Positions 13,266-29,110 are shown, counted from the first letter of the stretch. The stretch is 64,000 nt of DNA from Ridgeia piscesae (GCA_025642075.2 JAODUO010000528.1:186001-250000), one strand, 5' to 3'. A program made the numbers and translations. The notes: a model not told the origin generated them from the sequence alone.

Positions 13266-16200
13266 TCATCACCATAACATTACGCACAAGGCTCATCATC
13301 ACACCATAACATTACGCACAAGGCTCATCATCACACCCATAACATTACGCACAAGGCTCATCATCACACTCATAACATTACGCACAATGCTCATCATCAC
13401 ACTCATAACATTACGCACAAGGCTCATCATCACACTCATAACATTACTCAAAAGGCTCATCATCACACCATAACATTACTCACAAGGCTCATCATCACAC
13501 CCATAACATTACGCACAAGGCTCATCATCACACTCATAACATTACTCACAAGGCTCATCATCACACCAATAACATTACGCACAAGGCTCATCATCACACT
13601 CATAACATTACTCAAAAGGCTCATCATCATACCAGTAACATTACGCACAAGGCTCATCATCACTCATAACATTACGCACAAGGTTCATCATCACACCAAT
13701 AACATTACGCACAAGGCTCATCATCACACCCATAACATTACGCACAAGGCTCATCATCACACTCATAACATTACGCACAAGGCTCATAATCACTCTCATA
13801 ACATTACTCACAAGGCTCATCATCAACCAATAACATTACCACAAGGCTCATAATCACTCATAACATTACGCACAAGGCTCATCATCACACCCATAACATT
13901 ACGCACAAGGCTCATCATCACACCCATAACATTACGCACAAGGCTCATCATCACTCTCTTAACATTACGCACAAGGCTCATAATCATACCCATAACATTA
14001 CGCACAAGGCTCATCATCATACCCATAACATTACGCACAAGGCTCATCATCATACCCATAACATTACGCACAAGGCTCATCATCACACTCATAACATTAC
14101 GCACAAGGCTCATAATCACTCTCATAACATTACTCACAAGGCTCATAATCACTCTCTTAACATTACGCACAAGGCTAATAATCATACCCATAACATTACT
14201 CACAAGGCTCATCATCATACCCATAACATTACGCACAAGGCTCATCATCACACTCATAACATTACGCACAAGGCTCATAATCACTCTCTTAACATTATAC
14301 ACAAGGCTCATAATCATACCCATAACATTACGCACAAGGCTCATCATCATACCCATAACATTACGCACAAGGCTCATCATCACACTCATAACATTACGCA
14401 CAAGGCTCATAATCACTCTCATAACATTACTCACAAGGCTCATAATCACTCTCTTAACATTACGCACAAGGCTCATAATCATACCCATAACATTACGCAC
14501 AAGGCTCATCATCACACCCATAACATTACGCACAAGGCTCATCATCACACTCATAACATTACGCACAAGGCTCATAATCACTCTCATAACATTACTCACA
14601 AGGCTCATCATCATACCAATAACATTACACACAAGGCTCATAATCACCCATAACATTACGCACAAGGCTCATCATCACACCCATAACATTACGCACAAGG
14701 CTCATCATCACACCCATAACATTACGCACAAGGCTCATCATCACCCATAACATTACGCACAAGGCTCATCATCACACTCATAACATTACTCACAAGGCTC
14801 ATCATCATACCAATAACATTACACACAAGGCTCATAATCACCCATAACATTACGCACAAGGCTCATCATCACACCCATAACATTACGCACAAGGCTCATC
14901 ATCACAACCATAACATTACGCGCAAGGCTCATCATCACACCCATAACATTACGCACAAGGCTCATAATCATACCAGTAACATTACGTACAAGGCTCATCA
15001 TCACACTCATAACATTACTCACAAGGCTCATCATCACAACCATAACATTACGCACAAGGCTCATCATCACCCTCATAACATTACTCACAAGGCTCATCAT
15101 CACAACCATAACATTACGCACAAGGCTCATCATCACACTCATAACATTACTCACAAGGCTCATCATCACACCCATAACATTACGCACAAGGCTCATAATC
15201 ACTCTCATAACATTACGCACAAGGCTCATAATCACACCCATAACATTACACACAAGGCTCATCATCACTCATAACATTACGCACAAGGCTCATCATCACA
15301 CCCATAACATTACGCACAAGGCTCATAATCACTCTGATAACATTACGCACAAGGCTCATAATCACTCTCTTAACATTACGCACAAGGCTCATAATCATAC
15401 CCATAACATTACGCACAAGGCTCATCATCACACTCATAACATTACTCACAAGGCTCATAATCACACCCATAACATTACGCACAAGGCTCATCATCACTCT
15501 CTTAACATTACACACAATGGCTCATAATCACACTCATAACATTACGCACAATGGCTCATAATCACACTCATAACATTACTCACAAGGCTCATAATCACAC
15601 TCATAACATTACTCACAAGGCTCATAATCACACCCATAACATTACGCACAAGGCTCATAATCACACTCATAACATTACGCACAATGGCTCATAATCACAC
15701 TCATAGCATTACTCACAAGGCTCATAATCACACTCATAACATTACTCACAAGGCTCATAATCACACCCATAACATTACGCACAAGGCTCATAATCACACT
15801 CATAACATTACTCACAAGGCTCATAATCACACTCATAACATTACGCACAAGGCTCATAATCACACTCATAACATTACTCACAAGGCTCATAATCACACCA
15901 TAACATTACGCACAAGGCTCATAATCACACTCATAACATTACTCACAAGGCTCATAATCACACTCATAACATTACGCACAAGGCTCATAATCACACTCAT
16001 AACATTACTCACAAGGCTCATAATCACACCCATAACATTACGCACAAGGCTCATAATCACACTCATAACATTACTCACAAGGCTCATAATCACACTCATA
16101 ACATTACGCACAATGGCTCATAATCACACTCATAACATTACTCACAAGGCTCATAATCACACCCATAACATTACGCACAAGGCTCATAATCACACTCATA

Positions 16201-17039
16201 ACATTACGCACAATGGCTCATAATCACACTCATAACATTACTCACAAGGCTCATAATCACACTCATAACATTACTCACAAGGCTCATAATCACACTCATA
16301 ACATTACGCACAATGGCTCATAATCACACTCATAACATTACTCACAAGGCTCATAATCACACCCATAACATTACGCACAAGGCTCATAATCACACTCATA
16401 ACATTACTCACAAGGCTCATAATCACACTCATAACATTACGCACAATGGCTCATAATCACACTCATAACATTACGCACAAGGCTCATAATCACACCCATA
16501 ACATTACACACAAGGCTCATCATCACACTCATAACATTACGCACAAGGCTCATAATCACACCCATAACATTACGCACAAGGCTCATAATCACACCCATAA
16601 CATTACACACAAGGCTCATCATCACGCCCATAACATTACACACAAGGCTCATAATCACACCCATAACATTACACACAAGGCTCATAATCACAATCATAAC
16701 ATTACACACAATGGCTCATAATCACATCATAACATTACAAATAAGGCTCATAATCACACCCATAACATTACACACAAGGCTCATCATCACACTCATAACA
16801 TTACACACAAGGCTCATAATCACACCCATAACATTACACACAAGGCTCATAATCACACCCATAACATTACGCACAAGGCTCATCATCACACCCATAACAT
16901 TACTCACAAGGCTCATCATCACACTCATAACATTACTCACAAGGCTCATAATCACACCCATAACATTACTCACAATGCTCATCATCACACTCATAACATT
17001 ACACACAAGGCTCATAATCACACCCATAACATTACGCAC

Positions 17040-17410
17040 AAGGCTACATCAACACCCATAACATTACTCACAACGTCATAATCACACTCATAACTTTACG
17101 CAAGGCTCATAATCAACTCGTAACATTACGGCACAAGGATCATATCCACTCATAACATTACGCATAAGGCTCATCATCACTCATAACATTACGCACAATG
17201 CTCATATCACTAACATCGAAGGCTCATAATCACTTTACTTAACATTATCACAAGGCTCATCATCATGACCCATAACATTACGCACAATGGCTCATAATCA
17301 CACTCATAACATTACGCACAATGGCTCATAATCACACTCATAACATTACGTACAATGGCTCATACATTACACTCATATTCGCACAATGGCTCATACATCA
17401 CACTCATAAC
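17040..17410. repeat. Second indel-rich zone inside the satellite
   Basis: Irregular unit lengths and scattered losses (CAACGTCATAATC, TTTACGCAAGG, CATACATTACACTC) interrupt well-kept 33/34-bp units on both sides. The error pattern is the same as at 12770-13265. Confidence 0.75.
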
Positions 17411-20400
17411 ATTACGCACAATGGCTCATAATACAATCTCATAACATTACACACAAGGCTCATAATCACACTCATAACATTACGCACAAGGCTCATAATC
17501 ACACCCATAACATTACGCACAAGGGTCATAATCACTCTCTTAACATTACACACAAGGCTCATCATCATACCCATAACATTACGCACAAGGCTCATCATCA
17601 CACTCATAACATTACTCACAAGGCTCATCATCACACCCATAACATTACGCACAATGGCTCATAATCACACTCATAACATTACGCACAAGGCTCATAATCA
17701 CACTCATAACATTACGCACAAGGCTCATAATCACACTCATAACATTACGCACAAGGCTCATAATCACACTCATAACATTACGCACAATGGCTCATAATCA
17801 CACTCATAACATTACGCACAATGGCTCATAATCACACTCATAACATTACGCACAATTGCTCATAATCACACTCATAACATTACTCACAAGGCTCATAATC
17901 ACACTCATAACATTACGCACAAGGCTCATAATCACACCCATAACATTACGCACAAGGCTCATAATCACACTCATAACATTACTCACAAGGCTCATAATCA
18001 CACTCATAACATTACGCACAAGGCTCATAATCACACTCATAACATTACTCACAAGGCTCATAATCACACCCATAACATTACGCACAAGGCTCATCATCAC
18101 TCTCTTAACATTACACACAATGGCTCATAATCACACTCATAACATTACGCACAATGGCTCATAATCACACTCATAACATTACTCACAAGGCTCATAATCA
18201 CACTCATAACATTACTCACAAGGCTCATAATCACACCCATAACATTACGCACAAGGCTCATAATCACACTCATAACATTACGCACAATGGCTCATAATCA
18301 CACTCATAGCATTACTCACAAGGCTCATAATCACACTCATAACATTACTCACAAGGCTCATAATCACACCCATAACATTACGCACAAGGCTCATAATCAC
18401 ACCCATAACATTACTCACAAGGCTAATCATCATACCAGTAACATTACGTACAAGGCTCATCATCACACTCAAAACATTACGCACAAGGCTCATAATCACT
18501 CTCTTAACATTACACACAAGGCTCATCATCATACCAATAACATTACGCACAAGGCTCATCATCACACTCATAACATTACTCACAAGGCTCATAATCACAC
18601 TCATAACATTACGCACAATGGCTCATAATCACACTCATAACATTACGCACAATGGCTCATAATCACACTCATAACATTACGCACAATGGCTCATAATCAC
18701 ACTCATAACATTACGCACAATTGCTCATAATCACACTCATAACATTACTCACAAGGCTCATAATCACATTCATAACATTACTCACAAGGCTCATAATCAC
18801 ACCCATAACATTACGCACAAGGCTCATAATCACACTCATAACATTACTCACAAGGCTCATAATCACACTCATAACATTACGCACAATGGCTCATAATCAC
18901 ACTCATAACATTACTCACAAGGCTCATAATCACACCCATAACATTACGCACAAGGCTCATCATCACTCTCTTAACATTACACACAATGGCTCATAATCAC
19001 ACTCATAACATTACGCACAATGGCTCATAATCACACTCATAACATTACTCACAAGGCTCATAATCACACTCATAACATTACTCACAAGGCTCATAATCAC
19101 ACCCATAACATTACGCACAAGGCTCATAATCACACTCATAACATTACGCACAATGGCTCATAATCACACTCATAGCATTACTCACAAGGCTCATAATCAC
19201 ACTCATAACATTACTCACAAGGCTCATAATCACACCCATAACATTACGCACAAGGCTCATAATCACACCCATAACATTACTCACAAGGCTCATCATCATA
19301 CCAGTAACATTACGTACAAGGCTCATCATCACACTCAAAACATTACTCACAAGGCTCATCATCACAACCATAACATTACGCACAAGGCTCATCATCACCC
19401 TCATAACATTACTCACAAGGCTCATCATCACAACCATAACATTACGCACAAGGCTCATCATCACACTCATAACATTACTCACAAGGCTCATCATCATACA
19501 GTAACATTACGCACAAGGCTCATCATCACACTCATAACATAACGCACAAGGTTCATCATCACACCCATAACATTACGCACAATGCTCATAATCACACCCA
19601 TAACATTACGCACAAGGCTCATCATCACACTCATAACATTACGCACAAGGCTCATCATCACACTCATAACATTACGCACAAGGCTCATCATCACACTCAT
19701 AACATTACGCACAATGCTCATAATCACACTCATAACATTACGCACAAGGCTCATCATCACACTCATAACATTACTCACAAGGCTCATCATCACACTCATA
19801 ACATTACGCACAAGGCTCATAATCACTCTCATAACATTACGCACAAGGCTCATAATCACACTCATAACATTACACACAAGGCTCATCATCACACCCATAA
19901 CATTACGCACAAGGCTCATCATCACATCCATAACATTACGCACAAGGCTCATAATCACTCTCATAACATTACGCACAAGGCTCATAATCACTCTCTTAAC
20001 ATTACGCACAAGGCTCATAATCATACCCATAACATTACGCACAAGGCTCATCATCACCCATAACATTACGCACAAGGCTCATCATCATACCCATAACATT
20101 ACGCACAAGGCTCATCATCACACTCATAACATTACGCACAAGGCTCATAATCACTCTCATAACATTACTCACAAGGCTCATAATCACTCTCTTAACATTA
20201 CGCACAAGGCTCATAATCATACCCATAACATTACTCACAAGGCTCATCATCACACCCATAACATTACGCACAAGGCTCATCATCACACTCATAACATTAC
20301 GCACAAGGCTCATAATCACTCTCTTAACATTATACACAAGGCTCATCATCATACCCATAACATTACGCACAAGGCTCATCATCATACCCATAACATTACG

Positions 20401-21067
20401 CACAAGGCTCATCATCACACTCATAACATTACGCACAAGGCTCATAATCACTCTCATAACATTACTCACAAGGCTCATAATCACTCTCTTAACATTACGC
20501 ACAAGGCTCATAATCATACCCATAACATTACGCACAAGGCTCATCATCACACCCATAACATTACGCACAAGGCTCATCATCACACTCATAACATTACGCA
20601 CAAGGCTCATAATCACTCTCATAACATTACTCACAAGGCTCATCATCATACCAATAACATTACACACAAGGCTCATAATCACCCATAACATTACAAGGCT
20701 CATCATCACTCATAACATTACGCACAAGGCTCATCATCACACCCATAACATTACGCACAAGGCTCATAATCACCCATAACATTACGCACAAGGCTCATCA
20801 TCACACTCATAACATTACTCACAATATCATCATACAAATTAACATTACACACAAGGCTCATAATCACCCATAACATTACGCACAAGGCTCATCATCACAC
20901 CCATAACATTACGCACAAGGCTCATCATCACACCCATAACATTACGCACAAGGCTCATCATCACACCCATAACATTACTCACAAGGCTCATAATCACACC
21001 CATAACATTACTCACAATGCTCATCATCACACTCATAACATTACACACAAGGCTCATAATCACACCC

Positions 21068-22518
21068 AATCATCATCGACAACGTTACGGACAACACGCC
21101 ATTTGCTTAAACCGTTGATTATTTCACCACTGACGGACTAATTGTAACGAGGTTACCATAGACTGAGACATGTCATAGCGGCACCAACGGAACACTATCC
21201 ATAAACAAAACAGTTTAATCACATCCTCGGTACATCTACATAAGCACTATGTTATGCACTGAACATCGAAGTAAGTAATTCCTTTACTGTACACCGTATA
21301 TAATCTATAAGCCTCTTTCTTCAGAGTGATATGAAATAAACACACCTATTGTGGCAGTTTATAACTGAAGGCAGTATAATTATTAAGTAAATTATAACAA
21401 TTAAATATGAATTATTTATAAATGTTATTACATTTAAATTCATATTGATAATAAAGATGACATACAGTTGCAAATAGTATTACTGATTTCTCAGTATAAA
21501 ACAATGTTTGTTGTTATAACTGAACAATTTTATCATCATTAATGAAATTTCATCAATAGGACCTACATTAAAGTAGATCCGTCATACAGATTATATCAGG
21601 CATTTTACATACGGCATTCCGTAGCGAAAATCGCGATGGCAATCTCTACCCACTCATGTGACCTATTTCTGTCTCAAGCATGTCGCGATTGTAAACTGTG
21701 AACAACTTTCACGCCTTGCATAACTGATGCGTGATCACCGAATCAGCGAGACACGAGACAAAGGACAGCAAGTTTCAAACGGCACTTCTATACAGCAGAT
21801 TGGTGGCTGACGAATTTTCATCTTTAAGTGGCATTTTAAATGTTATTATATTTTAGTAGAGTACCTTTTATGTTAGCACGTTGTGTTATTGACAACATTT
21901 GTTTACCTGTATTTTAAAATATTTACATTTTAATTATTTTATTACTGTGTTTATTTATTTATTTTTATATTTTCTTAAATTCATTATTAGTCTTTTTTGA
22001 AGGACCACATTCCACTTTCACTTTACTTTATTGTCCTTAAAAAATGATATGCATTTTACAACTCATAATCACATCTAAAATATATGGGATGGTCTCAACA
22101 AAATGCAAATGAATTTCCAGATGTATCCACTACAAGAACAATTCAACCGGGTGACATCAATATGACTCATTTAGCATTCAACATTCTAATGGCCACCGGC
22201 ACAAAACTCCTGCAATAGCGAGATGTTTTACATTTTATACAACGGTATCTCCTTTGAGACGGAAGTACATGGAAGAACGTAGAGAGCGGGTGATCAGACT
22301 CAGTAGCGACAGCACGAGCTTATTGGAAATAAGTGTGCTATTGTGTGCTTTAATGTGTTTATCCTCGGTAAATATATATATATATATGCTTATTTCTTTA
22401 TATGCTTTTGCATCGAATGTTTTTATTTTTTTATTTGCATGTATATTATGTTTTACCAAATAAACTCAAGCAACCAATCCACTCAACCGACTTTGGAAGA
22501 GTCACAATAAAAGCATAC
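21068..22518. other. AT-rich stretch between satellite and innexin exon A
   Basis: I searched this for innexin exons 2 and 3 on the minus strand, because it is directly downstream of exon A. I found no TM3, extracellular-loop-2 or TM4 coding sequence. Frames around 22235-22463 are short and without motifs. A small TA run lies near 22370. Confidence 0.6.
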
Positions 22519-23096
22519 CTTCGTCCACAGCACCGACAGAGCGTCGCCGAGAGGACATGTTTGAGGTCAAACTCGAACTGCCAGTCTTTGGCCCGTGTCA
22601 CCAGGAACCTGTCCATTTGGTTGGTGATGAGGTTGAGTGTGCGATGACGTACCCCTTCCTCCTCTGACTTCCTCAGTGTTTGGGCTGTCTCCAGGATGTT
22701 GTCGGCGTCGATGCCCGCCTTGCTGTTGAAGCCGTGCCATATGATCGTCGGCAGGTAGAAGAAGAGGGCTTGCCCAATTAGAATAAACGACATCCACTGG
22801 TAGTAGTGGATGGTCTGGCGGTCCTCGTGCGGCCGAGGGACCTCCTCGTGCCACGGCAGGTAGTACGTGTTCCGGACCCAACAGTAACTGTTCGCGTACT
22901 TCTCGTGGCTGCCGGCGAAGTGAGCGGGAAGCCAACAGTTGATTGGGTCGCCGACGATTTCGCTCAAGCTGACGGTAACGGCGAGAACGATCAAAACGAC
23001 GACGCTGTAGCGACAGCTGAGTCGGTCGGCGAAGTCGTCATCTTTACTCCACTTCGTCTCCGGCAAGGAAAATAAAAATTCAATGACGTCATGCAT
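22519..23096 (-). CDS. Innexin N-terminal coding exon A (partial gene)
   Basis: The exon encodes residues 1-192 plus two bases of codon 193 of an innexin, a four-TM subunit of invertebrate gap junctions and hemichannels in the plasma membrane. It shows the N-terminal segment WSKDDDFADRLSCRY, TM1 (about 31-47), extracellular-loop-1 cysteines C54 and C72 (PINCW, SYCWVRNTYYLPW), the YYQW signature at 98-101, TM2 (about 101-121), and a cytoplasmic loop ending TLCRCCGRR. A donor (AAG|GTATGC) follows in phase 2, exactly as in exons B and C. The start Met aligns with both relatives. TTGCAG lies 2 nt upstream of the ATG, so a 5' UTR exon may splice there. TM3, loop 2, TM4 and the tail are not in the window. 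Confidence 0.93.
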
Positions 23097-23465
23097 GTCT
23101 GCAAGTCACCCGCCCTCTCCAACAAATTGAATGTCACACTATGTCGTATGGTACGGTGAACCAGGGCACGGTGTATCACACCATTAAGTATCACGAGAAT
23201 GTCTGTTAAATCACCGTGGATTTGTATGGACAGTCAACCAACAGCGGAAGTCGTCCCGACCACGTCCTGTCCGTTCTGAACTTCGGCAACGAATGACTCC
23301 ACTATGTAGGTCAGCGTTTCAATTGTATTCCGTAATCTCGGCTTGGTCAGATTGATTGACATCGTGTCGCAACGATAGTATGAATGCCTGGCGTATGTGC
23401 CCTCGGGGGGTCGCAACGAGTCACATGTATACATCGTTATTAAATAGTAGCACGGAGTTACGGTG
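23097..23465. other. Upstream region of innexin exon A
   Basis: This would hold the exon A promoter or an intron end. On the minus strand a GGGCGGG GC-box-like motif lies about 15 bp before the ATG. I see no TATA box. Confidence 0.4.
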
Positions 23466-24042
<577 letters not shown>

Positions 24043-25697
24043 ATTGTGAACTGCAAATATGCCATTAACCTTTTTCGCGGGTATTTTATCTACTTGATTT
24101 TACTACTTGCATTCTGTTCGTCTATCCTGAAGGCAGTCGCGAAATAACGAACCGATTCATCCACGGTTCATCCAGATACTAACAGATACTAACAGCAACT
24201 CGTGTATCGAACACGACATTTATCATTCTTTGTCATCGTCGTCATCTTCCTTTTCAAGTGACAACATAACTTGAATTGTTCTGCCGAAACCACGAGCTCC
24301 GTCTTCCTCTCTCTCCACTCTACTGGACTCATGTGATCCTAGTGGTCTTAAATGCTATCTTTGTCAGCAGTTCGAAAACTCTTTTTCTCTCTATGTGTCC
24401 TACGCATTTGTTTAATAAATCGTACATGTACATGTCGACTTACTGGCTAGCTCAGTAGTATCCATCACGAGGGAAGCGATAGTAGAGAGTCACATGATAT
24501 CTTTTCGAATGCAAACTTAAAAAGGAATATGTAGTCCAACTTATTAAATATGTGTTTCTGGATGTGCAGTGTGAATGCCATAATCACATCAATGTACCAC
24601 AGCACAAACGCACTCAACAAAATATGCCTGCCTGTCATTAGAACATGTTCAAACCGATGACTAACACCAGATACGAGGATATACATCGACATTTGTTGAC
24701 AAAACAATCACATCCTTGGCAAATTCGAATATGGTATTACACTTTCGGAAACGGTGTCAATTAAAGTCCTGTTATATTATGGTAGGGGACAATTGTGGAC
24801 CACTGTACGCGTGAACCTAACAATATGGCTGATAGTCTGATAAGGAACGCCATTCAAGCGAACGTGTGTACATGAATCAAAATAATGTTGACGTAAGGAA
24901 GAAACTTATTATTGCTTTACTATTTTAGCCGAAGTAGTAATCAAATTCCCACAATATGGCCTTTCCTTTCGTAAACTGTTCGACGAAGGGTTGCTTTTTG
25001 TGATGTTATTTCAACATCTTAAAGCACCTTTTTTAACCTGTGGGCTGGCCCCAACATTAGGTCGCCAAGCCGTATTGAGTGCATTACCAAGAGCTCCCAA
25101 CGTTAAGTGATTGTCCGAACGTCCCTTTATTTCCGTAGACCTACTAGATGTATGTGGGCCAACTAATACATTAGTTTACGCCAATACTGCTTGAATTTAA
25201 AATAACAAAATAACAGAATACAGCATATGAAACAAATCAAACAAAATATGTCAACAATTGACTATGTGTATCGCTCTTCAGACACTTGACAAATTGTAGT
25301 AAAAACACCTTGGATCTCATATTAATTCAAATAATCTGTCAAATGTGTTCCGATCTGCATACAAACAACTTCTTTCTAAGGAGACTGTTATCTTAAAAGT
25401 GCACAATTATATAAACTTAAATATGGATAATGATAACGTTACGGTTACTGCGTTTACATTGCTGATCTGTCAGCTGCTTGTCCTACTATTACTCGTACTA
25501 TTCTCGTGATCCTTTGTCTTTGTGGTGTCGTGTATTTGGTGTCGTTTTAAGTTGCTTTAAATCTACTGTTAGGCGCTAAACGCCAATTAGTTGCGCCGAC
25601 TAACGCAGTGACAGACACCAGAGAGTTAACACTGGAGGCTGTTCTGTGCACCACTTAGTGTGTCACGTCGTCTTCCTCGTCGTTAAGTGTTGGGCCT
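24043..25697. other. Between innexin exons A and B: no gene seen
   Basis: I looked for exon 2 or exon 3 of the exon B gene on the minus strand and found none. The remaining frames are short and featureless. Confidence 0.55.
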
Positions 25698-26492
25698 GTT
25701 ACTATTTTACACAGTGCACAACTCCATTGAGTTCAGTTATAAATGTTACTATTTTACACAGTGCACAACTCCATTGAGTTCAGTTATAAATGTTACTATT
25801 TTACACAGTACACAACTCCATTGAGTTCAGTTATAAATGTTACTATTTTACACAGTGCACAACTCCATTGAGTTCAGTTATAAATGTTACTATTTTACAC
25901 AGTGCACAACTCCATTGAGTTCAGTTATAAATGTTACTATTTTACACAGTGCACAACTCCATTGAGTTCAGTTATAAATGTTACTATTTTACACAGTGCA
26001 CAACTCCATTGAGTTCAGTTATAAATGTTACTATTTTACACAGTACACAACTCCATTGAGTTCAGTTATAAATGTTACTATTTTACACAGTGCACAATTC
26101 CATTGAGTTCAGTTATAAATGTTACTATTTTACACAGTACACAACTCCATTGAGTTCAGTTATAAATGTTACTATTTTACACAGTACACAACTCCATTGA
26201 GTTCAGTTATAAATGTTACTATTTTACACAGTGCATAACTCCATTGAGTTCAGTTATAAATGTTACTATTTTACACAGTACACAACTCCATTGAGTTCAG
26301 TTATAAATGTTACTATTTTACACAGTACACAACTCCATTGAGTTCAGTTATAAATGTTACTATTTTACACAGTGCACAACTCCATTGAGTTCAGTTATAA
26401 ATGTTACTATTTTACACAGTACACAACTCCATTGAGTTCAGTTATAAATGTTACTATTTTACACAGTACACAACTCCATTGAGTTCAGTTAT
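25698..26492. repeat. 47-bp minisatellite, about 17 copies
   Basis: Units begin GTTACTATTTTACACAGTGC and continue with ACAACTCCATTGAGTTCAG and TTATAAAT. Copies are almost identical. The main variable site is GTGCAC versus GTACAC, which alternates without a strict order. One copy each has CACAATTCC and GTGCATAAC. Confidence 0.96.
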
Positions 26493-27787
26493 ACATAGTG
26501 ACCATTGAAATCTTTATGCAAACGATACACATATTTATATACCCGTGTCTTCTCCATCTGCTAATTGATGCACCTTCCTGTAAGCAACCGTCGTATTTAC
26601 ATTCGTCGCTGTAAGAAAACCTGTCCACCTTCGACCATCTAGTTCTGATTCGTTATTTTGACCCTAAAGTCAATACTAATATTGGGATTAGAGCTTTTTC
26701 TGTAGCTGCACCTACTCTTTGCTACTCTTTGGACTATGCTTCCTTCTTACGTCAGATCAGATGAAAGCATTGCTCAATTCAGCCGTCAATTAAAGTTAAA
26801 CATACCTTTATAACCTTGCCTATCCACCATAGCCCCATGGCTTGTCAATCCAATATGTTGACAACGGGAATTGTTTATTGACTCTGATATCTATTAACCC
26901 TTATGTATTGATGCGCTTCAGAACTTGATTTATGATGATTTAGTTATATTATTATTATTATTAAGTTATATTATGTTTGATGCCGACCAAAATGCACAGG
27001 GCGAAAATGGGTGCTGTTTTGGATTCATTCCACGAGCAATATGCTCACCAAATACGGTTTAACATACCAATTTTGATTTAATCAGCATGCCAAGCCACGA
27101 CATAGCGTCTGACGGGTTGTTTCTTCTTCTTTGTATCGTCAGTATAACGTAGATTAACATAATGCATTTCAAACATATTTGAAATCGATCGATGTAATAC
27201 GAATTTTCACACACCAATAAACGGTGTTCAATAAGCACTTTGAACTTTTACAGTTTATTATTTTGCGCATATTTATTTTATAGTTATTTACGCATTGTTT
27301 ATCCCAAGTTAACCGTGTGGCGATTGTGTCGCCAAGCAAATAACACATGTGCGAACATGATTAGGGTCGCAGATAAAAGACTAAAAGCCGCCTGAAAGCA
27401 AATAGGTCTTACTCGTGATCATTCTGTTAAACAGTGTGTGAGTTGAATGATGTGATGAGCTCTGTGACTCTAATCCAACAAAGCAACATAGTATAACTCA
27501 TACACGATGTGGTTTCTCCCATTGTGTACATACAGGAACATACAAACGCAAGTCGTTGATCGATTCACCGGAGAGTCTGCTAAGATAGGTGTGAGTCAAT
27601 TGTACCGTCATACCGAGCAATATGTCACGCTGACCCAAATTGTAGGTGATTGTATCATGAGTACATTGAGTATGATTAAAGAACCGACTCTCTCTAGAAT
27701 GCCCAGGTCTGGCTGCACACATTCAATGCGAAACAGGGTTGTGTAATTGCCATACGGCGTGACTGACGCATATATAAGCACGAGTGG
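26493..27787. other. Intergenic or intronic, no gene seen
   Basis: AT-rich sequence. The frames at 27498-27746 overlap on both strands without motifs. No innexin exon is present. Confidence 0.55.
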
Positions 27788-27788
27788 T

Positions 27789-27886
<98 letters not shown>

Positions 27887-27892
27887 GCGTGC

Positions 27893-27947
<55 letters not shown>

Positions 27948-27960
27948 GTGCGTGTCTGTG

Positions 27961-28021
<61 letters not shown>
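27788..28021. repeat. (GT)n microsatellite with interruptions
   Basis: Three GT blocks are separated by GCGCGGCGTGCGTGCG and by TTGTGCGTGTCTGTGCGTGTC. The long Cys-Val and Thr-His frames are artefacts. Confidence 0.97.
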
Positions 28022-28024
<3 letters not shown>

Positions 28025-28334
28025 AGCATTCACGCTAACCTAACTAGTCCAGTAACATATCCCGGCATTCTACATACTTGACGCGCTAATACAGGAAAAT
28101 ATTACAAAAGACGCTTAGTTGATATAGCAGAACATGCAGTGCACAGCTTATTAATGTGCCATCTAACGGATGCCACGATGAGTGTGAGTTCAGTTGTATC
28201 TTTGGAATTATTTATTAGGTTTCCAACTTATTGGCACAATCGCAAGAGCGAGGCACCAACATATTGTGGAATCCCACATTGTAGTGTATAGTGCATTGCA
28301 TAGCGAATAGATTTGAAAGATCATGAAATCATAC

Positions 28335-28912
28335 CTTCGTCCGCAGCACCGACAGAGCGTCGCCGAGATGACATGCTTGAGGTCAAACTCGAACTGCCAG
28401 TCTTTGGCCCGTGTCACCAGGAACCTGTCCATTTGGTTGGTGATGAGGTTGAGTGTGCGATGACGTTCCCCTTCCTCCTCTGACTTCCTCAGTGTTTGGG
28501 CTGTCTCCAGGATGTTGTCGGCGTCGATGCCCGCCTTGCTGTTGAAGCCGTGCCATATGATCGTCGGCAGGTAGAAGAAGAGGGCTTGACCAAGTAGAAT
28601 AAACGACATCCACTGGTAATAGTGGATGGTCTGGCGGTCCTCGTGTGGCCGAGGGACCTCCTCGTGCCACGGCAGGTAGTACGTGTTCCGGACCCAACAG
28701 TAACTGTTCGCGTACTTCTCGTGGCTGCCGGCGAAGTGAACGGGAGCCCAACAGGTGATGGGTTCGCGCACGATCTCGTTCATGCTGATGGTAATGGCGA
28801 GAATGACTAGGACGATAACGCTGTAGCGAGAGCTGAGTCGGTCGGCGAAGTCGTCATCTTTACTCCACTTCGTCTCCGGTAGAGAGAAAACAAGAGCGAG
28901 TACACCATACAT
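28335..28912 (-). CDS. Innexin N-terminal coding exon B (partial gene)
   Basis: A 578-nt exon of the same length, start position and phase-2 donor (AAG|GTATGA) as exon A. It has the innexin N-terminal segment, TM1, loop-1 cysteines C54 and C72 (PITCWAP, SYCWVRNTYYLPW), YYQW at 98-101, TM2 and the cytoplasmic loop ending CRCCGRR. The protein differs from exon A at 19 positions within residues 1-58 but at only about 3 of the next 134. The ATG sits in AAAACATGT. No exons for TM3, loop 2, TM4 or the tail occur between here and exon A. Exon B may therefore splice past A to shared exons left of the window, or be one of two truncated duplicates. It lies downstream of a TATA-like element at 29111-29120. 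Confidence 0.93.
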
Positions 28913-29110
28913 GTTTTCAAACTTATGTCACACACTTTCTGTCGTACGTATTCCGACACAGCAGTGCTGTCGCCACGGATGCTAGCAAGAGCGTGACAAC
29001 GAAGTGCCGAACAGAAAACACATCCGACCTGTCCCGTCGTCGCGCTGGCAATGTCCTCGGATTGCCAGAGGCGTACGATGCGTCACCGCGCACACGGCAA
29101 CCACTGTGTC

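Larger units (their letters stand above)
11783..21067. repeat. 9.3-kb satellite array of 33/34-bp units, about 280 copies
   Basis: The unit is CATAACATTACGCACAATGC plus TCATAATCACACT (33 bp). A 34-bp form has AATGG instead of AATG or AAGG. Subtypes differ at AATG/AAGG, CATAATC/CATCATC, ACGCAC/ACTCAC and CACTC/CACCC, and they are arranged in blocks. Because 33 = 3 x 11, 11-residue repeats stay open (ITLRTMLIITL or His-rich AHNHTHNITHK on plus, MSLVRNVMGVI on minus). These frames break repeatedly, wherever 34-bp units or indels occur. I read it as satellite DNA, not a gene. Confidence 0.97.

Noticed and set aside
22567..22935. 122-codon ORFs on the minus strand inside innexin exons A and B (also 28383-28751) and shadow frames in 47826-48366 and 57134-57382
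   Set aside because: These are alternate-frame shadows of GC-rich innexin coding sequence.
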